Source: Tsukamurella paurometabola (GTDB lineage Bacteria; Actinomycetota; Actinomycetes; Mycobacteriales; Mycobacteriaceae). From it: 64,000 nt of DNA. Below, piece by piece: positions 1 to 8,778 of this stretch. The notes under the pieces were generated by a model. It did no database searches, had not been told where the DNA came from, and saw only the letters and a list, made by a program, of their open reading frames with translations. The stretch spans positions 4,434,850 through 4,498,849 of the forward strand of contig NZ_LR131273.1 in assembly GCF_900631615.1 (NCBI RefSeq), written 5' to 3'. The position numbers and the translations under genes are program-made. Position 1 is the stretch's first letter, and each line of letters begins with the position of its first letter.

Positions 1-151
1 TCGCGCGGGCCTGCTCCGCGAGCAGCTCCGGGTTGCCGCCGCCGGCACCGAGGCCGACCACCTCGAACCGGTCGGGGTTCTCAGCGATCACCTCCAGTGC
101 CTGGGTGCCGATGGAGCCGGTGCTGCCGAGGATGAGGACGCGGGTGGTCAC
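1..151 (-). CDS. dxr: 1-deoxy-D-xylulose 5-phosphate reductoisomerase, N-terminal part
   Basis: Only the first 50 codons lie in the window; the gene runs off the left edge. Dxr converts 1-deoxy-D-xylulose 5-phosphate to 2-C-methyl-D-erythritol 4-phosphate with NADPH, the committed step of the cytoplasmic MEP isoprenoid pathway. The visible part begins at a GTG codon and contains the NADPH-binding loop GSTGSIG at residues 9-15, followed by TQALEVI and [10 protein letters not shown], which are typical of the Dxr N-terminal Rossmann fold. It is divergent from the siderophore-interacting fusion gene. The family and position match mycobacteria; nothing downstream can be judged here. Confidence 0.93.
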   Translation of the reverse strand, partial: MTTRVLILGSTGSIGTQALEVIAENPDRFEVVGLGAGGGNPELLAEQARA

Positions 152-208
152 CGGTTCAGCCTATCGGCGGCCCACCCCGCCCGACGGTCCGCCGTCGCCG
201 ACGGTCCG

Positions 209-227
209 GCAGGGCAGGCTAGCCTTG
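209..227 (+). promoter_or_regulatory. IdeR/DtxR-like iron box
   Basis: The core AGGCTAGCCT (216-225) is a perfect 10-bp palindrome. Set against the IdeR/DtxR consensus TTAGGTTAGGCTAACCTAA recalled from the literature, the 19-mer matches at 12 positions, including all of AGGCTA. TAGCCT (220-225) also fits an actinobacterial TANNNT -10 element, so a bound regulator would cover the promoter. It lies 30 bp upstream of a siderophore-interacting protein gene, the kind of gene IdeR represses when iron is plentiful. Iron control is an inference. Confidence 0.5.
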
Positions 228-256
228 CATGGAAGCCGACGAAAGGGACGTCCACG

Positions 257-2083
257 ATGGCCAGCACACTCCGCGACGGCGCGGTGTTCCCGATCTGCCT
301 CCGCGAGTTCGACGTGCTGCGGGTGTCGGACGTGACGCCCGGGATGCGCCGGATCGTGGTGGGCGGCGACGCGATGGGGCCGCACGAGCGCGACGGGGTG
401 CGACTGCCGCCCGTGCACAGCTCCGGCTTCGACGACGACGTCAAGGTGCTGCTCCCCGACCTGCGGACCGGCGAGTTCCCCTTCGAGGTGCCGAAGAACA
501 CCGACCAGGGGCGGGTGGACTGGACCGACGGCTCCTTCGAGCACGCCCGCACCTACACCGTTCGCGAGTTCGACGCCGACGCCGGCGAGATGACCCTCGA
601 CTTCGTACTCCACGGGACGGGTCTCGCGGCGACCTGGGCGCGCCGCGTCGAGGTCGGATCCACGGTGCTCATCGCCGGTCCCAAGCATTCCGCGGCTCTC
701 CCCCGCGACGTGGACTGGCTCCTCCTCGCGGGCGACGAGACCGCGCTGCCGGCGATCGGCCGCTGCCTCGAGATGCTGCCCGCGGGTATGCGGGCCACCG
801 CCGTGATCGAGGTCGCCGAGCCCGGCCACCGCCAGGAGCTGACGACCGCGGGCGACGTGGAGATCGTGTGGCTCTTCCGTTCGGAGGCCGGTGGCGCGTC
901 GCGCCTCGTCGAGACCGTGCAGAACACCGCGTGGCGCGGCGAGCGCCCCTTCCTGTGGGTGGCCGGGGAGACCCTGGCCATCAAGCCGCTGCGCCGCTGG
1001 GCGAAGAACGAGAAGGGCCTGGACAAGAACCGGGTGGAGATCACCGGCTACTGGCGTCACCGCGAGGTCGCCACCGTGGACGGCGACGCCGAACTCGTGG
1101 ACACCAGCCGGGACCAGAACGTCGCCTCCGAGATCCACGAGATGACGGAACTGCTGCCGCCCTTCGCCGTCCGCGCAGCGGTCACGCTCGGCCTGTTCAC
1201 CGCCATCGACGACGGTGCCGTCACGCCCGCCGCGATCGCCGCCGCCTGCGGCACCGATGCGCGCGCAACCGCGAAGCTGCTGCGGCACCTGGCCCTCCTG
1301 GACTTCGTCGCGCACACCGACGGCGGCTACGCCCTGACCGCCCGCGGCGCGCTGCTCACCGATCCCGACGAGCTCCTCGCCGGCGGCCTGCACCAGGGGC
1401 AACTGCGCACCCGCCTCGACTTGTCCTTCGTGCACCTGGCGGACGCCGTCCGCACGGGCACCGCGGTGCCCTTCGAGGGCGGCGACCTCCGGCGGGCACG
1501 CGCGGAGGACGAGGACCTCGCCGAACAGCTGCACGCCGCCGCGAGCCGCTGGGCCACCTATCGCGCCCCGGCGCTGCCCGAGGCCGTCGACGTCCGCGGC
1601 GTGCGGACGATCGCGGTCTTCGGCGACGGCGCCGGCGTCTACGCCGACAACCTGGCGCGCCTGCTCCCCGACGTCACGGTCGCGATCGTCGGCATGCCCA
1701 GCACCGTCGAGCGGGAGATCGCGACGGTCGCGACCGAGCGGCTCGGCCGGGTGACCGCCGCGCCCGGCACCGTCTTCGCTCCCCTGCCGCAGCGCTACGA
1801 CCTGGTGGTGGGCATCGACGTGCTGCAGACCCTCCCCGACGCGGATGCCGAGCTGCTGATCACCACGCTGCGCGACAGCGCCGCCCGGGTGGTCTTCGTC
1901 GGGAACGTGCTCGACCCCGCGACCACCGACGACCACGAGACCGAGGACGACCTGCGCAACCTGTGCCTGTACGGCGGTGGCCTGCGCACGGCCGAGGAGC
2001 TGGGCGCCCTCGCGGACGGCGGCGCGCACCGCATCGCACCGCTCGGCTGGGGCACCTTCGTCGTGGAATACGGCGGGGCCTGA
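257..2083 (+). CDS. siderophore-interacting (SIP) flavoreductase fused to an O-methyltransferase-like domain
   Basis: The protein has 608 residues, about twice a normal SIP protein. Residues 1-270 are a SIP/ViuB-type FAD-dependent ferric-siderophore reductase: the flavin-binding segment ARTYTVRE (97-104), DWLLLAGDETALPAIGR (153-169) and the terminal GYWRHRE (264-270). SIP enzymes release iron from imported siderophores in the cytoplasm. From about residue 290 a second module begins with a winged-helix dimerisation segment and continues into a Rossmann methyltransferase fold like plant-type O-methyltransferases, ending in a YDLVVGIDVLQTLPDADAE-like helix-strand pair. The SAM loop reads FGDGAG, but the acidic residue usually following the second strand is not evident (IVGMP), so this half may be catalytically weak. 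The ATG start follows AAAGGGA. An iron box lies just upstream. Confidence 0.85.
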   Translation: MASTLRDGAVFPICLREFDVLRVSDVTPGMRRIVVGGDAMGPHERDGVRLPPVHSSGFDDDVKVLLPDLRTGEFPFEVPKNTDQGRVDWTDGSFEHARTYTVREFDADAGEMTLDFVLHGTGLAATWARRVEVGSTVLIAGPKHSAALPRDVDWLLLAGDETALPAIGRCLEMLPAGMRATAVIEVAEPGHRQELTTAGDVEIVWLFRSEAGGASRLVETVQNTAWRGERPFLWVAGETLAIKPLRRWAKNEKGLDKNRVEITGYWRHREVATVDGDAELVDTSRDQNVASEIHEMTELLPPFAVRAAVTLGLFTAIDDGAVTPAAIAAACGTDARATAKLLRHLALLDFVAHTDGGYALTARGALLTDPDELLAGGLHQGQLRTRLDLSFVHLADAVRTGTAVPFEGGDLRRARAEDEDLAEQLHAAASRWATYRAPALPEAVDVRGVRTIAVFGDGAGVYADNLARLLPDVTVAIVGMPSTVEREIATVATERLGRVTAAPGTVFAPLPQRYDLVVGIDVLQTLPDADAELLITTLRDSAARVVFVGNVLDPATTDDHETEDDLRNLCLYGGGLRTAEELGALADGGAHRIAPLGWGTFVVEYGGA

Positions 2084-2096
2084 CGGGCTGCGGCCG

Positions 2097-2642
2097 TCAG
2101 TCGACGAGGTCCGCCGGCACCAAGTCGACCGGGAACGGCTGCTCGATGAGCACCCGTTCTCCGGGACGGACCACGGCCGCGTGCGTGTACTCGTCGTCCG
2201 CCGGCGCGGTGTGGATCGTGACCGTGCCGTCGGCGTCGACGCGCCAGTAGGAGGCGATGCCGGCTTCCGCGTACTTCGCCGCCTTCAAGGTGCGGTCCGT
2301 GACCCGCGTGGACCTCGACGCGACCTCGATGACGAGGGCTACGTCCTCGGATTCGCGCCACTCGACGTCGCGCGCTGCGCCTGGCCTCAGAACCACGACG
2401 TCAGGAATGAAGTTCCCGCCCGGAACCCGCACCCCGATCTCGTACAGCACGCGCCATCCGCTCGGCATGACCGACCGGAGGGTCACGAGCAGATTCACGC
2501 CGATCCCTTGATGTCCGTCCAACGGTGGTGGCGTCACCAGCAGGCTCCCGTCCACGATCTCGTAGCGGTGCCCGTCGTCCGGCAGCACGTCGAGATCGGC
2601 CTCGCCCCAGTAGTCGGGGAACGAGTAGGTGGGCTGAGCCAT
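2097..2642 (-). CDS. Uma2 family (DUF820) PD-(D/E)XK nuclease-fold protein
   Basis: This 181-residue protein has the Uma2/DUF820 layout. HRYEIVDGSLLVTPPP lies near residues 25-40, then PDVVVLRP (80-87), the acidic IEVASRSTRVTDRTLK (105-120) and KYAEAGIASYWRVD. The PD, E106 and K120 positions fit the PD-(D/E)XK restriction-endonuclease fold. Family members are common in cyanobacteria and actinobacteria and their substrates are unknown; a DNA or RNA nuclease role is inferred from the fold. The reading frame is open for 16 more codons upstream, but the ATG at 2642, giving MAQPTYSF, matches the usual family N-terminus. It is convergent with the SIP fusion gene, with 13 bp between the stops. Confidence 0.75.
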   Translation of the reverse strand: MAQPTYSFPDYWGEADLDVLPDDGHRYEIVDGSLLVTPPPLDGHQGIGVNLLVTLRSVMPSGWRVLYEIGVRVPGGNFIPDVVVLRPGAARDVEWRESEDVALVIEVASRSTRVTDRTLKAAKYAEAGIASYWRVDADGTVTIHTAPADDEYTHAAVVRPGERVLIEQPFPVDLVPADLVD

Positions 2643-2722
2643 ATCGGCACCCCCTCTCGTTGTGGTGACGGTAAGACCTCGGTACGACATGTTTCCGGTC
2701 GCGGCCTCAGTCTATGCCTCAT

Positions 2723-3049
2723 TCACTCCGGCAGGGCCTCGACGCCGACCACCGCGGACACCGGGATCGGGCCGTAGACGTGTGGGAACAGCTCGTCGGC
2801 GCCGGCGGGGACGGGCGGCTCGTACCGCAGGTCGAGCCCCGTCGGGTCGATCGACAGCAGCACGAGGTCCGACGCGGGGACGTCGGCGTAGAACCGCTCA
2901 CGCACGCCCCGCCACTGCTCGGCGGTGGAGCAGTGGACGAAACCCACCTCCGCGAGCGTGGCGCCGCGGGTGGACACCGCGTACTCCCCGGCCGCGCGGG
3001 CGGCGTCCCAGTCGGTCACGAGGGCGAGATGGAAGATCACCCGCGCCAC
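2723..3049 (-). CDS. DUF952 domain protein
   Basis: This is a 108-residue soluble protein of the DUF952 family. Diagnostic stretches are IFHLALVTDWDAARAAGEY near the start, GFVHCSTAEQ (around residues 36-45) and LLSIDPTGLDLRYE. The family is widespread in actinobacteria and resembles small ADP-ribosyltransferase-fold proteins, but no activity is established. It stands alone on the minus strand, divergent from the DUF2631 gene. No signal peptide or membrane segment is visible. Confidence 0.8.
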   Translation of the reverse strand: MARVIFHLALVTDWDAARAAGEYAVSTRGATLAEVGFVHCSTAEQWRGVRERFYADVPASDLVLLSIDPTGLDLRYEPPVPAGADELFPHVYGPIPVSAVVGVEALPE

Positions 3050-3161
3050 GCTACCCAGGAAGAGCCGCCCCTCGTACGACGCAGGGTCGTAGCGGGATAG
3101 GATTCATCCGTATCCCGGGCCCCGCCCGGTGCTCAGCGCAGATGCGACGAAGGAGAAGCGA

Positions 3162-3425
3162 GTGGCAACCACCGACCTGGAGCGCCAGACCACCTCGAAG
3201 GTCGACGAGGCCGACGTGCCGTCGCGCGACTGGGGCTGGAGCGGCAACGCCCCCACCACCGCGCGCATCGCCGGTGTGCTGTTCGCCGGGTTCCTGCTGC
3301 TCATGACGCACGGCAACCACCAGGGCAAGACCGAGGACATCTTCCTCGTCGGCTTCGCCGTGGCGATCCTCGGTGTGATCCTCGTGCAGTGGCTGTCCAC
3401 CCGCCGCAAGAAGTGGAAGTACTGA
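3162..3425 (+). CDS. DUF2631 small membrane protein
   Basis: An 87-residue protein that starts at GTG 3162, directly after a good ribosome binding site AAGGAG (3150-3155). An acidic N-terminus of about 35 residues precedes SRDWGWSGNAPTTARIAG, then two hydrophobic helices around residues 40-55 and 62-78 separated by THGNHQGKTED, and a basic tail RRKKWKY. This matches the DUF2631 family known in Mycobacteriales (Rv2876-like), found next to rlmN. The function is unknown. It converges on rlmN, with a single base between the stop codons. Confidence 0.85.
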   Translation: MATTDLERQTTSKVDEADVPSRDWGWSGNAPTTARIAGVLFAGFLLLMTHGNHQGKTEDIFLVGFAVAILGVILVQWLSTRRKKWKY

Positions 3426-3426
3426 G

Positions 3427-4539
3427 CTACTTCTCCTCGGCGGCCAGCTGACCGCAGGCCGCCGCGATCTCCTGGCCCCGCGTATCGCGCACGGTGCACG
3501 AGACGCCCTGCGCGATCACGCGGCGCACGAACTCGTCCTGTCGGTCCTTCGGCGAGGCGTCCCACTCGCTGCCCGGCGTCGGGTTCAGCGGGATCAGGTT
3601 CACGTGCGCGAACTGGCCGAGCTTCTTCCGCAGCTTCTCGCCCAGCATGTCGGCCCGCCAGGGCTGGTCGTTGACGTCGCGGATCAGCGCGTACTCGATC
3701 GACACCCGGCGGCCGGTCCTGTCGGCGTAGTAGCGCGCCGCATCCAGCACCTCGGCCACGCTCCACCGGTTGTTCACCGGTACCAGCGTGTCGCGGAGCT
3801 CGTCGTCGGGGGTGTGCAGCGAGACGGCGAGCGTCACGGACAGGCCCTCGTCGGCCAGCTTCCGGATGGCGGGCGCGAGGCCCACGGTGCTGACGGTGAC
3901 GTGCCGCTGCGAGATCCCCAGGCCCTCGGGCGCGGGCGACGTGATCCGGCGGACCGCCTGCACCACGCGTTTGTAGTTGGCGAGCGGCTCCCCCATGCCC
4001 ATGAAGACGACGTTCGACAGCCGGCCCGGGCCGCCCGCGACGTCGCCGTCCTGCATGGCCTTCGCCGCGCTGCGGACCTGGTCCACGATCTCGGCGGTCG
4101 ACAGGTTGCGGTCGAGGCCGCCCTGACCGGTGGCGCAGAACGGGCAGGCCATGCCGCAGCCGGCCTGGCTGGAGATGCACAACGTCGCGCGGTCGGTGTA
4201 CCGCATGAGCACCGACTCCAGGAGGGTGCCGTCGTGCAGGCGCCACAGCGTCTTGCGGGTGGTGCCGTTGTCGGTCGCGATGTGCCGCACGGGCGTCATC
4301 AGCTCGGGCAGCAGCGCCTCGCCGACGGTGCCGCGCGCCGCGGCGGGCAGGTCGGTCATGGTGGCCGCGTCGGCCTCGAGCCGGCCGTAGTAGTGGCGGG
4401 CGAGCTGGTTCGCGCGGAACGCGGGCAGGCCGAGGTCGACGACGGCCCGCTTCAGCTCGTCGTCGGTGAGGTCGGCCAGGTGGCGCGGGGGCTTGCCGCG
4501 CTTGGGCGCGTCGAATACCAGGGGCAGGGAGGTGCTCAT
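3427..4539 (-). CDS. rlmN: dual-specificity RNA methyltransferase RlmN (radical SAM)
   Basis: RlmN methylates C2 of adenine 2503 in 23S rRNA and A37 in some tRNAs, using S-adenosylmethionine as both radical source and methyl donor. The 370-residue protein carries the radical-SAM cluster motif [11 protein letters not shown] (CxxxCxxC), [32 protein letters not shown] and a C-terminal [19 protein letters not shown] segment containing the second catalytic cysteine. The ATG at 4539 follows GGGGGAG. The frame is open upstream, but residues before MSTSLPLVF do not resemble the family. Position next to cdsA/frr/pyrH is conserved, although two plus-strand genes intervene here. Confidence 0.96.
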   Translation of the reverse strand: MSTSLPLVFDAPKRGKPPRHLADLTDDELKRAVVDLGLPAFRANQLARHYYGRLEADAATMTDLPAAARGTVGEALLPELMTPVRHIATDNGTTRKTLWRLHDGTLLESVLMRYTDRATLCISSQAGCGMACPFCATGQGGLDRNLSTAEIVDQVRSAAKAMQDGDVAGGPGRLSNVVFMGMGEPLANYKRVVQAVRRITSPAPEGLGISQRHVTVSTVGLAPAIRKLADEGLSVTLAVSLHTPDDELRDTLVPVNNRWSVAEVLDAARYYADRTGRRVSIEYALIRDVNDQPWRADMLGEKLRKKLGQFAHVNLIPLNPTPGSEWDASPKDRQDEFVRRVIAQGVSCTVRDTRGQEIAAACGQLAAEEK

Positions 4540-4642
4540 AACTCCCCCATTCTCCCACGTCGACCGCGCGACGCCGACCAGCGTGATCCGGGCCACCGCG
4601 CGTCCCCCGTCGCTCTCCGCCCCGAGGTGGCAGGATGACGCC

Positions 4643-5092
4643 ATGGCACAGGACGAAGACCGCCTTCGGGACCGCGAAGAAGCGGCCGGGATCCCCACCC
4701 CCGACGCGGATCCGGCCGGCGCACCGAACCTCCCCGCCGAGCGCGGCCCCGTCGACGCACCGGAATCCGACGGGGCCCCGAGCGGCGCATCCACCGGCGC
4801 GGCGCCGAAGCGCCGGGTCGACACGCGCGACGCCTACGAACAGGTCAAACACACCCGCTCCGCCGCGCTGTGGACCGGCCTCGTGGGCGGCGCCGTCGTC
4901 CTGCTGCTCCTGCTCGTGTTCATCGTGCAGAACCAGCAGAACACCGAGATCAACCTGATCTTCTGGACCGCGACGCTGCCGCTCGGCGTCTCACTGCTCA
5001 TCGCCGCCATCGGCGGGGCGCTCCTCGTCGGCCTCGCGGGCGCACTGCGGATCGTGCAGTTGCGCCGCGCGGCGAAGAAGCTGCAGGACTGA
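4643..5092 (+). CDS. LapA/DUF1049-like two-helix membrane protein
   Basis: 149 residues. The first 75 are polar, rich in Pro, Ala, Asp and Glu and probably cytoplasmic. They are followed by two membrane helices, about 76-98 ([23 protein letters not shown]) and 108-130 ([24 protein letters not shown]), joined by [12 protein letters not shown]. The motif [16 protein letters not shown] is characteristic of the lipopolysaccharide-assembly-protein-A (DUF1049) domain; in actinobacteria, which lack LPS, the role is unknown. The ATG at 4643 was chosen over upstream in-frame codons because the earlier residues are low-complexity readthrough. Confidence 0.78.
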   Translation: MAQDEDRLRDREEAAGIPTPDADPAGAPNLPAERGPVDAPESDGAPSGASTGAAPKRRVDTRDAYEQVKHTRSAALWTGLVGGAVVLLLLLVFIVQNQQNTEINLIFWTATLPLGVSLLIAAIGGALLVGLAGALRIVQLRRAAKKLQD

Positions 5093-5175
5093 TCCGGTCG
5101 CCGGCCGGGCATCCGCCCGTTCGGATCCGCCGGGTTGCGGTGCGCGTGCCGCGAGGACGATGAAACGATGGACGC

Positions 5176-6432
5176 ATGCGCGCATGGGTCGTCTGGTCGG
5201 TGGCGACTCTCGCCTACGTGGTGGCGATCCTGCAGCGCACGTCGTTCGGCGTCTCCAGTACGGAGGCCGGTGCACGGTTCGGGGCCGCCCCGGCGACGCT
5301 CGCGGCGTTCGTGGTGCTCCAGCTCGTCGTCTACGCGGGCATGCAGATCCCGGCCGGCCTGCTGCTGGACCGGTTCGGCTCGCGCCGGCTGATCGTCAGC
5401 GGGGCACTCCTGATGGCGCTGGGGCAGCTGACACTGGCGCTCACCGACTCCCTCCCGCTCGCGATCGCGGGCCGTGTCGCCGTCGGCAGCGGCGACGCGC
5501 TGACGTTCGTCTCGGTGCTCCGCCTGGTTCCGGCGTGGTTCCCGGTGCGCCGGATCCCCCTGGTCACCCAGCTGACGGGCATGACGGGCCAGCTCGGCCA
5601 GGTGCTCTCGGCGGTGCCCTTCCTCTCCCTGCTGCACGGCAGCGGGTGGGTATCGGCCTACGCCTCCGCTGCGGGGCTCGGCGTGTTCGCGGCGCTGGCC
5701 GTGTTCGCGACGGTGCGCGACGCGCCGCCCGGCCGCACAGCACCGCACGTCACGGTCCGGGTCGCCGAGATCCCCGCGATCCTCCGCTCGACCTGGATGC
5801 ACCCGGGCACGCGGCTGGGCTTCTTCACGCACATGGGCACGATGTTCTCGGTGACCGCGTTCATGCTGATGTGGGGCGTGCCGTACCTCACGAACGCCCA
5901 GGGCCTCTCGTCGGGCGCGGCGGGCGGTGTCATCAGTTTCGGCGTGCTGGCGACGCTGGCGTCCGGGCCGGTCATCGGCTTCCTCACCGGCCGCTTCCCG
6001 GTGCGCCGTTCGTGGATGGTCATCACGATCATCCTCGCCAGCGCGGCGCTGTGGACGGTCGTCCTGGTGCGCGACGAGCCGTCGCCGGTGTGGCTGCTCA
6101 CGCTGCTGGTGCTGGTGATCGCCGTCGGTGGCCCGAGTTCCGCTATCGGCTTCGACTACGCCCGCTCGTTCAACACGACGCGCGTGCTCGGCACCGCGCA
6201 GGGCATGGTCAACATCGGCGGTTTCCTGGCGAGCCTCGTCCTCATCCAGGCGATGGGGTCGATCATGGGCTCCGGCGCCGGCCTCACCTTCGACGGCTTC
6301 CGCGCGGCCTGGATGGCGCAGTACCCGCTGTGGGCGATCGCCCTGATCGGCGTCCTGGTGACGCGGCGCAAGGCGCGGCGGCGCGAGGGGATCACGCCGC
6401 GGCCGCTGCGTGAGGCGCTGCGCCGCCGCTGA
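5176..6432 (+). CDS. MFS transporter
   Basis: A 418-residue integral membrane protein with about 12 hydrophobic segments and the MFS loop motif between helices 2 and 3, GLLLDRFGSRR (around residues 61-71). SFGVSSTEAGARFG after helix 1 and GPSSAIGFDYARSFNTTRVLGTAQG in the second half resemble nitrate/sugar-phosphate-type MFS proteins of actinobacteria. The substrate cannot be named. It sits alone on the plus strand between the LapA-like gene and cdsA, on the opposite strand to the flanking conserved minus-strand genes, which suggests insertion into the conserved block. The last 20 residues are strongly basic. Confidence 0.8.
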   Translation: MRAWVVWSVATLAYVVAILQRTSFGVSSTEAGARFGAAPATLAAFVVLQLVVYAGMQIPAGLLLDRFGSRRLIVSGALLMALGQLTLALTDSLPLAIAGRVAVGSGDALTFVSVLRLVPAWFPVRRIPLVTQLTGMTGQLGQVLSAVPFLSLLHGSGWVSAYASAAGLGVFAALAVFATVRDAPPGRTAPHVTVRVAEIPAILRSTWMHPGTRLGFFTHMGTMFSVTAFMLMWGVPYLTNAQGLSSGAAGGVISFGVLATLASGPVIGFLTGRFPVRRSWMVITIILASAALWTVVLVRDEPSPVWLLTLLVLVIAVGGPSSAIGFDYARSFNTTRVLGTAQGMVNIGGFLASLVLIQAMGSIMGSGAGLTFDGFRAAWMAQYPLWAIALIGVLVTRRKARRREGITPRPLREALRRR

Positions 6433-6491
6433 GCCGGCCGGCTCGCGCCGGGAACCCGCGCGTCGGGAACCCCGCACGCTGGGACCGCGCG

Positions 6492-7400
6492 TCAGGACCC
6501 CATGAGGGCGGTGAGCGCCGCCCACACCACCACCGCGCTGGGCAGCAGGGAATCCAGACGGTCCATGATGCCGCCGTGGCCGGGCAGCAGGGTGCCCATG
6601 TCCTTGATGCCGAGATCGCGCTTGACCTGGGATTCGAGCAGGTCGCCCAGGGTCGCCGTGATGACGACGACCGGCCCCAGGAGCAGGCCCCACACGGGGT
6701 TCACGTCGAGCAGGAACTTGAGCACCAGCACGGCGCCGACCGCGCCGGCCACCATCGACCCCGCGAAGCCCTCCCAGGACTTCTTCGGGCTGATGGCGGG
6801 CACCATCGGGTGCTTGCCGAACAGCACGCCCGAGGCGTAGCCGCCCACGTCCGAGCACACCACGAGGATGATGAGCGCCGCGACGCGCTGCGGCCCGCGG
6901 TCCTCGGGGAGCACGAGCATGGCGCCGAAGGACGCGAACAGCGGCACCCACGCGAGCACGAACACCGTCGTCGAGATGTCGCGCGTGAAGGAGTTGGGCT
7001 CCGCGGTGCTCTGGTGTCCCAGGAGGCGCCAGACGATGGCGACGAGCACGGTGGCCACGAACGCGGCGAGCACGCCCTCGGTCCCGAGCGGCCAGCTCAG
7101 CCAGATGATCGCCTGGCCGCCGATGAGCATCGGCCACAGCTCCAGGTTGGTGCCGGCGGCGCGGAACCGCTTGACCACCTCCCAGGTGGCGACGGCCATC
7201 GCGGCGGCCACCAGCGGCACCCACAGGTGCGGGGCGAAGTACAGGATCGCGACGATGAGCGCGCCCAGGCTCACGCCCACGCCGATCGCGGCGGGGAGGT
7301 TGCGTCCCGCGCTGATCTTGCGCTTCCCGGACTCCTGATCCGCGTCGGGTGTTCCCGGTGTCGGAGCGTCGGAGCCGACCGAGTCGGGGGTATCCGGCAC
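6492..7400 (-). CDS. cdsA: phosphatidate cytidylyltransferase (CDP-diacylglycerol synthase)
   Basis: CdsA makes CDP-diacylglycerol from phosphatidic acid and CTP in the inner membrane, the branch point for phosphatidylinositol, phosphatidylethanolamine and cardiolipin. The 302-residue protein has a polar N-terminal tail, about eight membrane helices and the family signature near the C-terminus: SQVKRDLGIKDMGTLLPGHG followed by GIMDRLD. ISPKKSWEGFAGS is also typical. The GTG start at 7400 lies two bases after the frr stop codon, so the two are almost certainly cotranscribed, as in mycobacteria. Confidence 0.95.
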   Translation of the reverse strand: MPDTPDSVGSDAPTPGTPDADQESGKRKISAGRNLPAAIGVGVSLGALIVAILYFAPHLWVPLVAAAMAVATWEVVKRFRAAGTNLELWPMLIGGQAIIWLSWPLGTEGVLAAFVATVLVAIVWRLLGHQSTAEPNSFTRDISTTVFVLAWVPLFASFGAMLVLPEDRGPQRVAALIILVVCSDVGGYASGVLFGKHPMVPAISPKKSWEGFAGSMVAGAVGAVLVLKFLLDVNPVWGLLLGPVVVITATLGDLLESQVKRDLGIKDMGTLLPGHGGIMDRLDSLLPSAVVVWAALTALMGS

Positions 7401-7402
7401 GG

Positions 7403-7960
7403 CTAGACCTCCATCAGATCGGCTTCCTTGCGCGCCACGAGGTCCTCGATCTGGGCGACGTACTTGGCCGTCGTCTTGTCGAGCTCCTTCTCGGCGCGCG
7501 CCACCTCGTCCTCCCCGGCGTCACCGTCCTTGACGATCTTGGCGAGCTGGTCGTTCGCCTTGCGGCGCACGTTGCGGATGGAGACCTTGGCGTCCTCGCC
7601 CTTGCCCTTGACCTGCTTCACCAGCTCCTTGCGGCGCTCCTCGGTGAGCTGCGGGATGCCGACGCGGATCAGCTGGCCGTCGTTGGTGGGGTTCACGCCC
7701 AGGTCGGAGTTGCGGATCGCCGTCTCGATGTTGCCGAGCTGGTTCGCCTCGTAGGGCTTGATGACCACGAGCCGCGCCTCGGGCGTGGTGATGGAGCTGA
7801 TCTGGGTGATCGGCGTGGGCGAGCCGTAGTAGTCCACGACCACCTTGGAGAACATCGCCGGATTCGCGCGACCGGTGCGGATCGACTGGAAGTCCTCCCG
7901 GGCCACCGAGACGGCCTTCTCCATCTTCTCCTCGGCGTCGAAGAGCGTTTCGTCGATCAC
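7403..7960 (-). CDS. frr: ribosome recycling factor
   Basis: RRF splits the post-termination 70S ribosome together with EF-G. The 185-residue length is the family norm. Typical stretches are [65 protein letters not shown] and the conserved [10 protein letters not shown]. The start is taken as GTG 7960 (VIDETLFD), which aligns with the mycobacterial N-terminus. An in-frame GTG at 7969, three codons upstream and closer to the AAAGGA ribosome-binding site, is an alternative. The gene lies between pyrH (46-bp gap) and cdsA (2-bp gap). Confidence 0.96.
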   Translation of the reverse strand: MIDETLFDAEEKMEKAVSVAREDFQSIRTGRANPAMFSKVVVDYYGSPTPITQISSITTPEARLVVIKPYEANQLGNIETAIRNSDLGVNPTNDGQLIRVGIPQLTEERRKELVKQVKGKGEDAKVSIRNVRRKANDQLAKIVKDGDAGEDEVARAEKELDKTTAKYVAQIEDLVARKEADLMEV

Positions 7961-8006
7961 TTGGGTCACACGTCCTTTGCTACGAAATGGGTGGTCGGGT
8001 CCGGCG

Positions 8007-8777
8007 TCACGGCCGGACGAGGGTGCCGATGTTCTCCCCCGCGACGGCGCGGGCGATGTTGCCCTCCTCCAGAAGATTGAACACCAGCATCGGCATCTTG
8101 TTGTCCATGCAGAGGCTGAACGCGGTCGCGTCGGCCACCTTGAGGCCCTTCTCGAGCGCGGCGCGGTGCGTGATCTCGTCGAAGAGCTTCGCCTCGGGGT
8201 TGGTGCGCGGGTCGCTGTCGTACACGCCGTCGACGGCCTTCGCCATGAGCACGACCTCGGCACCGATCTCCAGCGCGCGCTGGGCGGCGGTGGTGTCGGT
8301 GGAGAAGTAGGGCATGCCCATCCCGGCGCCGAAGATCACCACGCGCCCCTTCTCGAGGTGGCGCTTGGCGCGCAGCGGCAGGTACGGCTCGGCGACCTGG
8401 CCCATGGTGATCGCGGTCTGGACGCGGGTGTCGACGCCCTCCTTCTGCAGGAAGTCCTGCAGGGCGAGGCAGTTCATCACGGTGCCGAGCATGCCCATGT
8501 AGTCCGAGCGGGCCCGGTCCATGCCGCGGTTCTGCAGTTCCGCGCCGCGGAAGAAATTACCGCCGCCGATCACCACGGCGATCTCGTGGCCGCTGCGGGA
8601 GACCTCCGCGATCTGCTGCGCGACCGTGCTCACCACGTCGGGATCGAGCCCGACTTCCCCGCCGCCGAACATCTCGCCGCCCAGCTTGAGCAGCACGCGC
8701 TTGTAGCCGTGCCGCACCTGTTGCTCCGTGTCCTGATCCGTCTGCTGTCCCTGGGCCGTGTCCGTCACGACGACCAT
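8007..8777 (-). CDS. pyrH: UMP kinase
   Basis: PyrH phosphorylates UMP to UDP for pyrimidine nucleotide supply; the bacterial enzyme is a hexamer of the amino-acid-kinase fold. The 256-residue protein has a 20-residue variable N-terminus, then [65 protein letters not shown] and a C-terminal [14 protein letters not shown]. The ATG at 8777 lies one base after the stop of the SGNH hydrolase gene, so the two reading frames abut. GTG codons a few positions downstream are alternative starts. Confidence 0.95.
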   Translation of the reverse strand: MVVVTDTAQGQQTDQDTEQQVRHGYKRVLLKLGGEMFGGGEVGLDPDVVSTVAQQIAEVSRSGHEIAVVIGGGNFFRGAELQNRGMDRARSDYMGMLGTVMNCLALQDFLQKEGVDTRVQTAITMGQVAEPYLPLRAKRHLEKGRVVIFGAGMGMPYFSTDTTAAQRALEIGAEVVLMAKAVDGVYDSDPRTNPEAKLFDEITHRAALEKGLKVADATAFSLCMDNKMPMLVFNLLEEGNIARAVAGENIGTLVRP

Positions 8778-8778
8778 C

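Noticed and set aside
161-2029. Long open frame of 622 codons on the minus strand under the SIP fusion gene
   Set aside because: Its composition is Arg/Gly/His-rich shadow coding opposite a clear SIP protein, with no recognisable motif. Such frames are common in GC-rich DNA.
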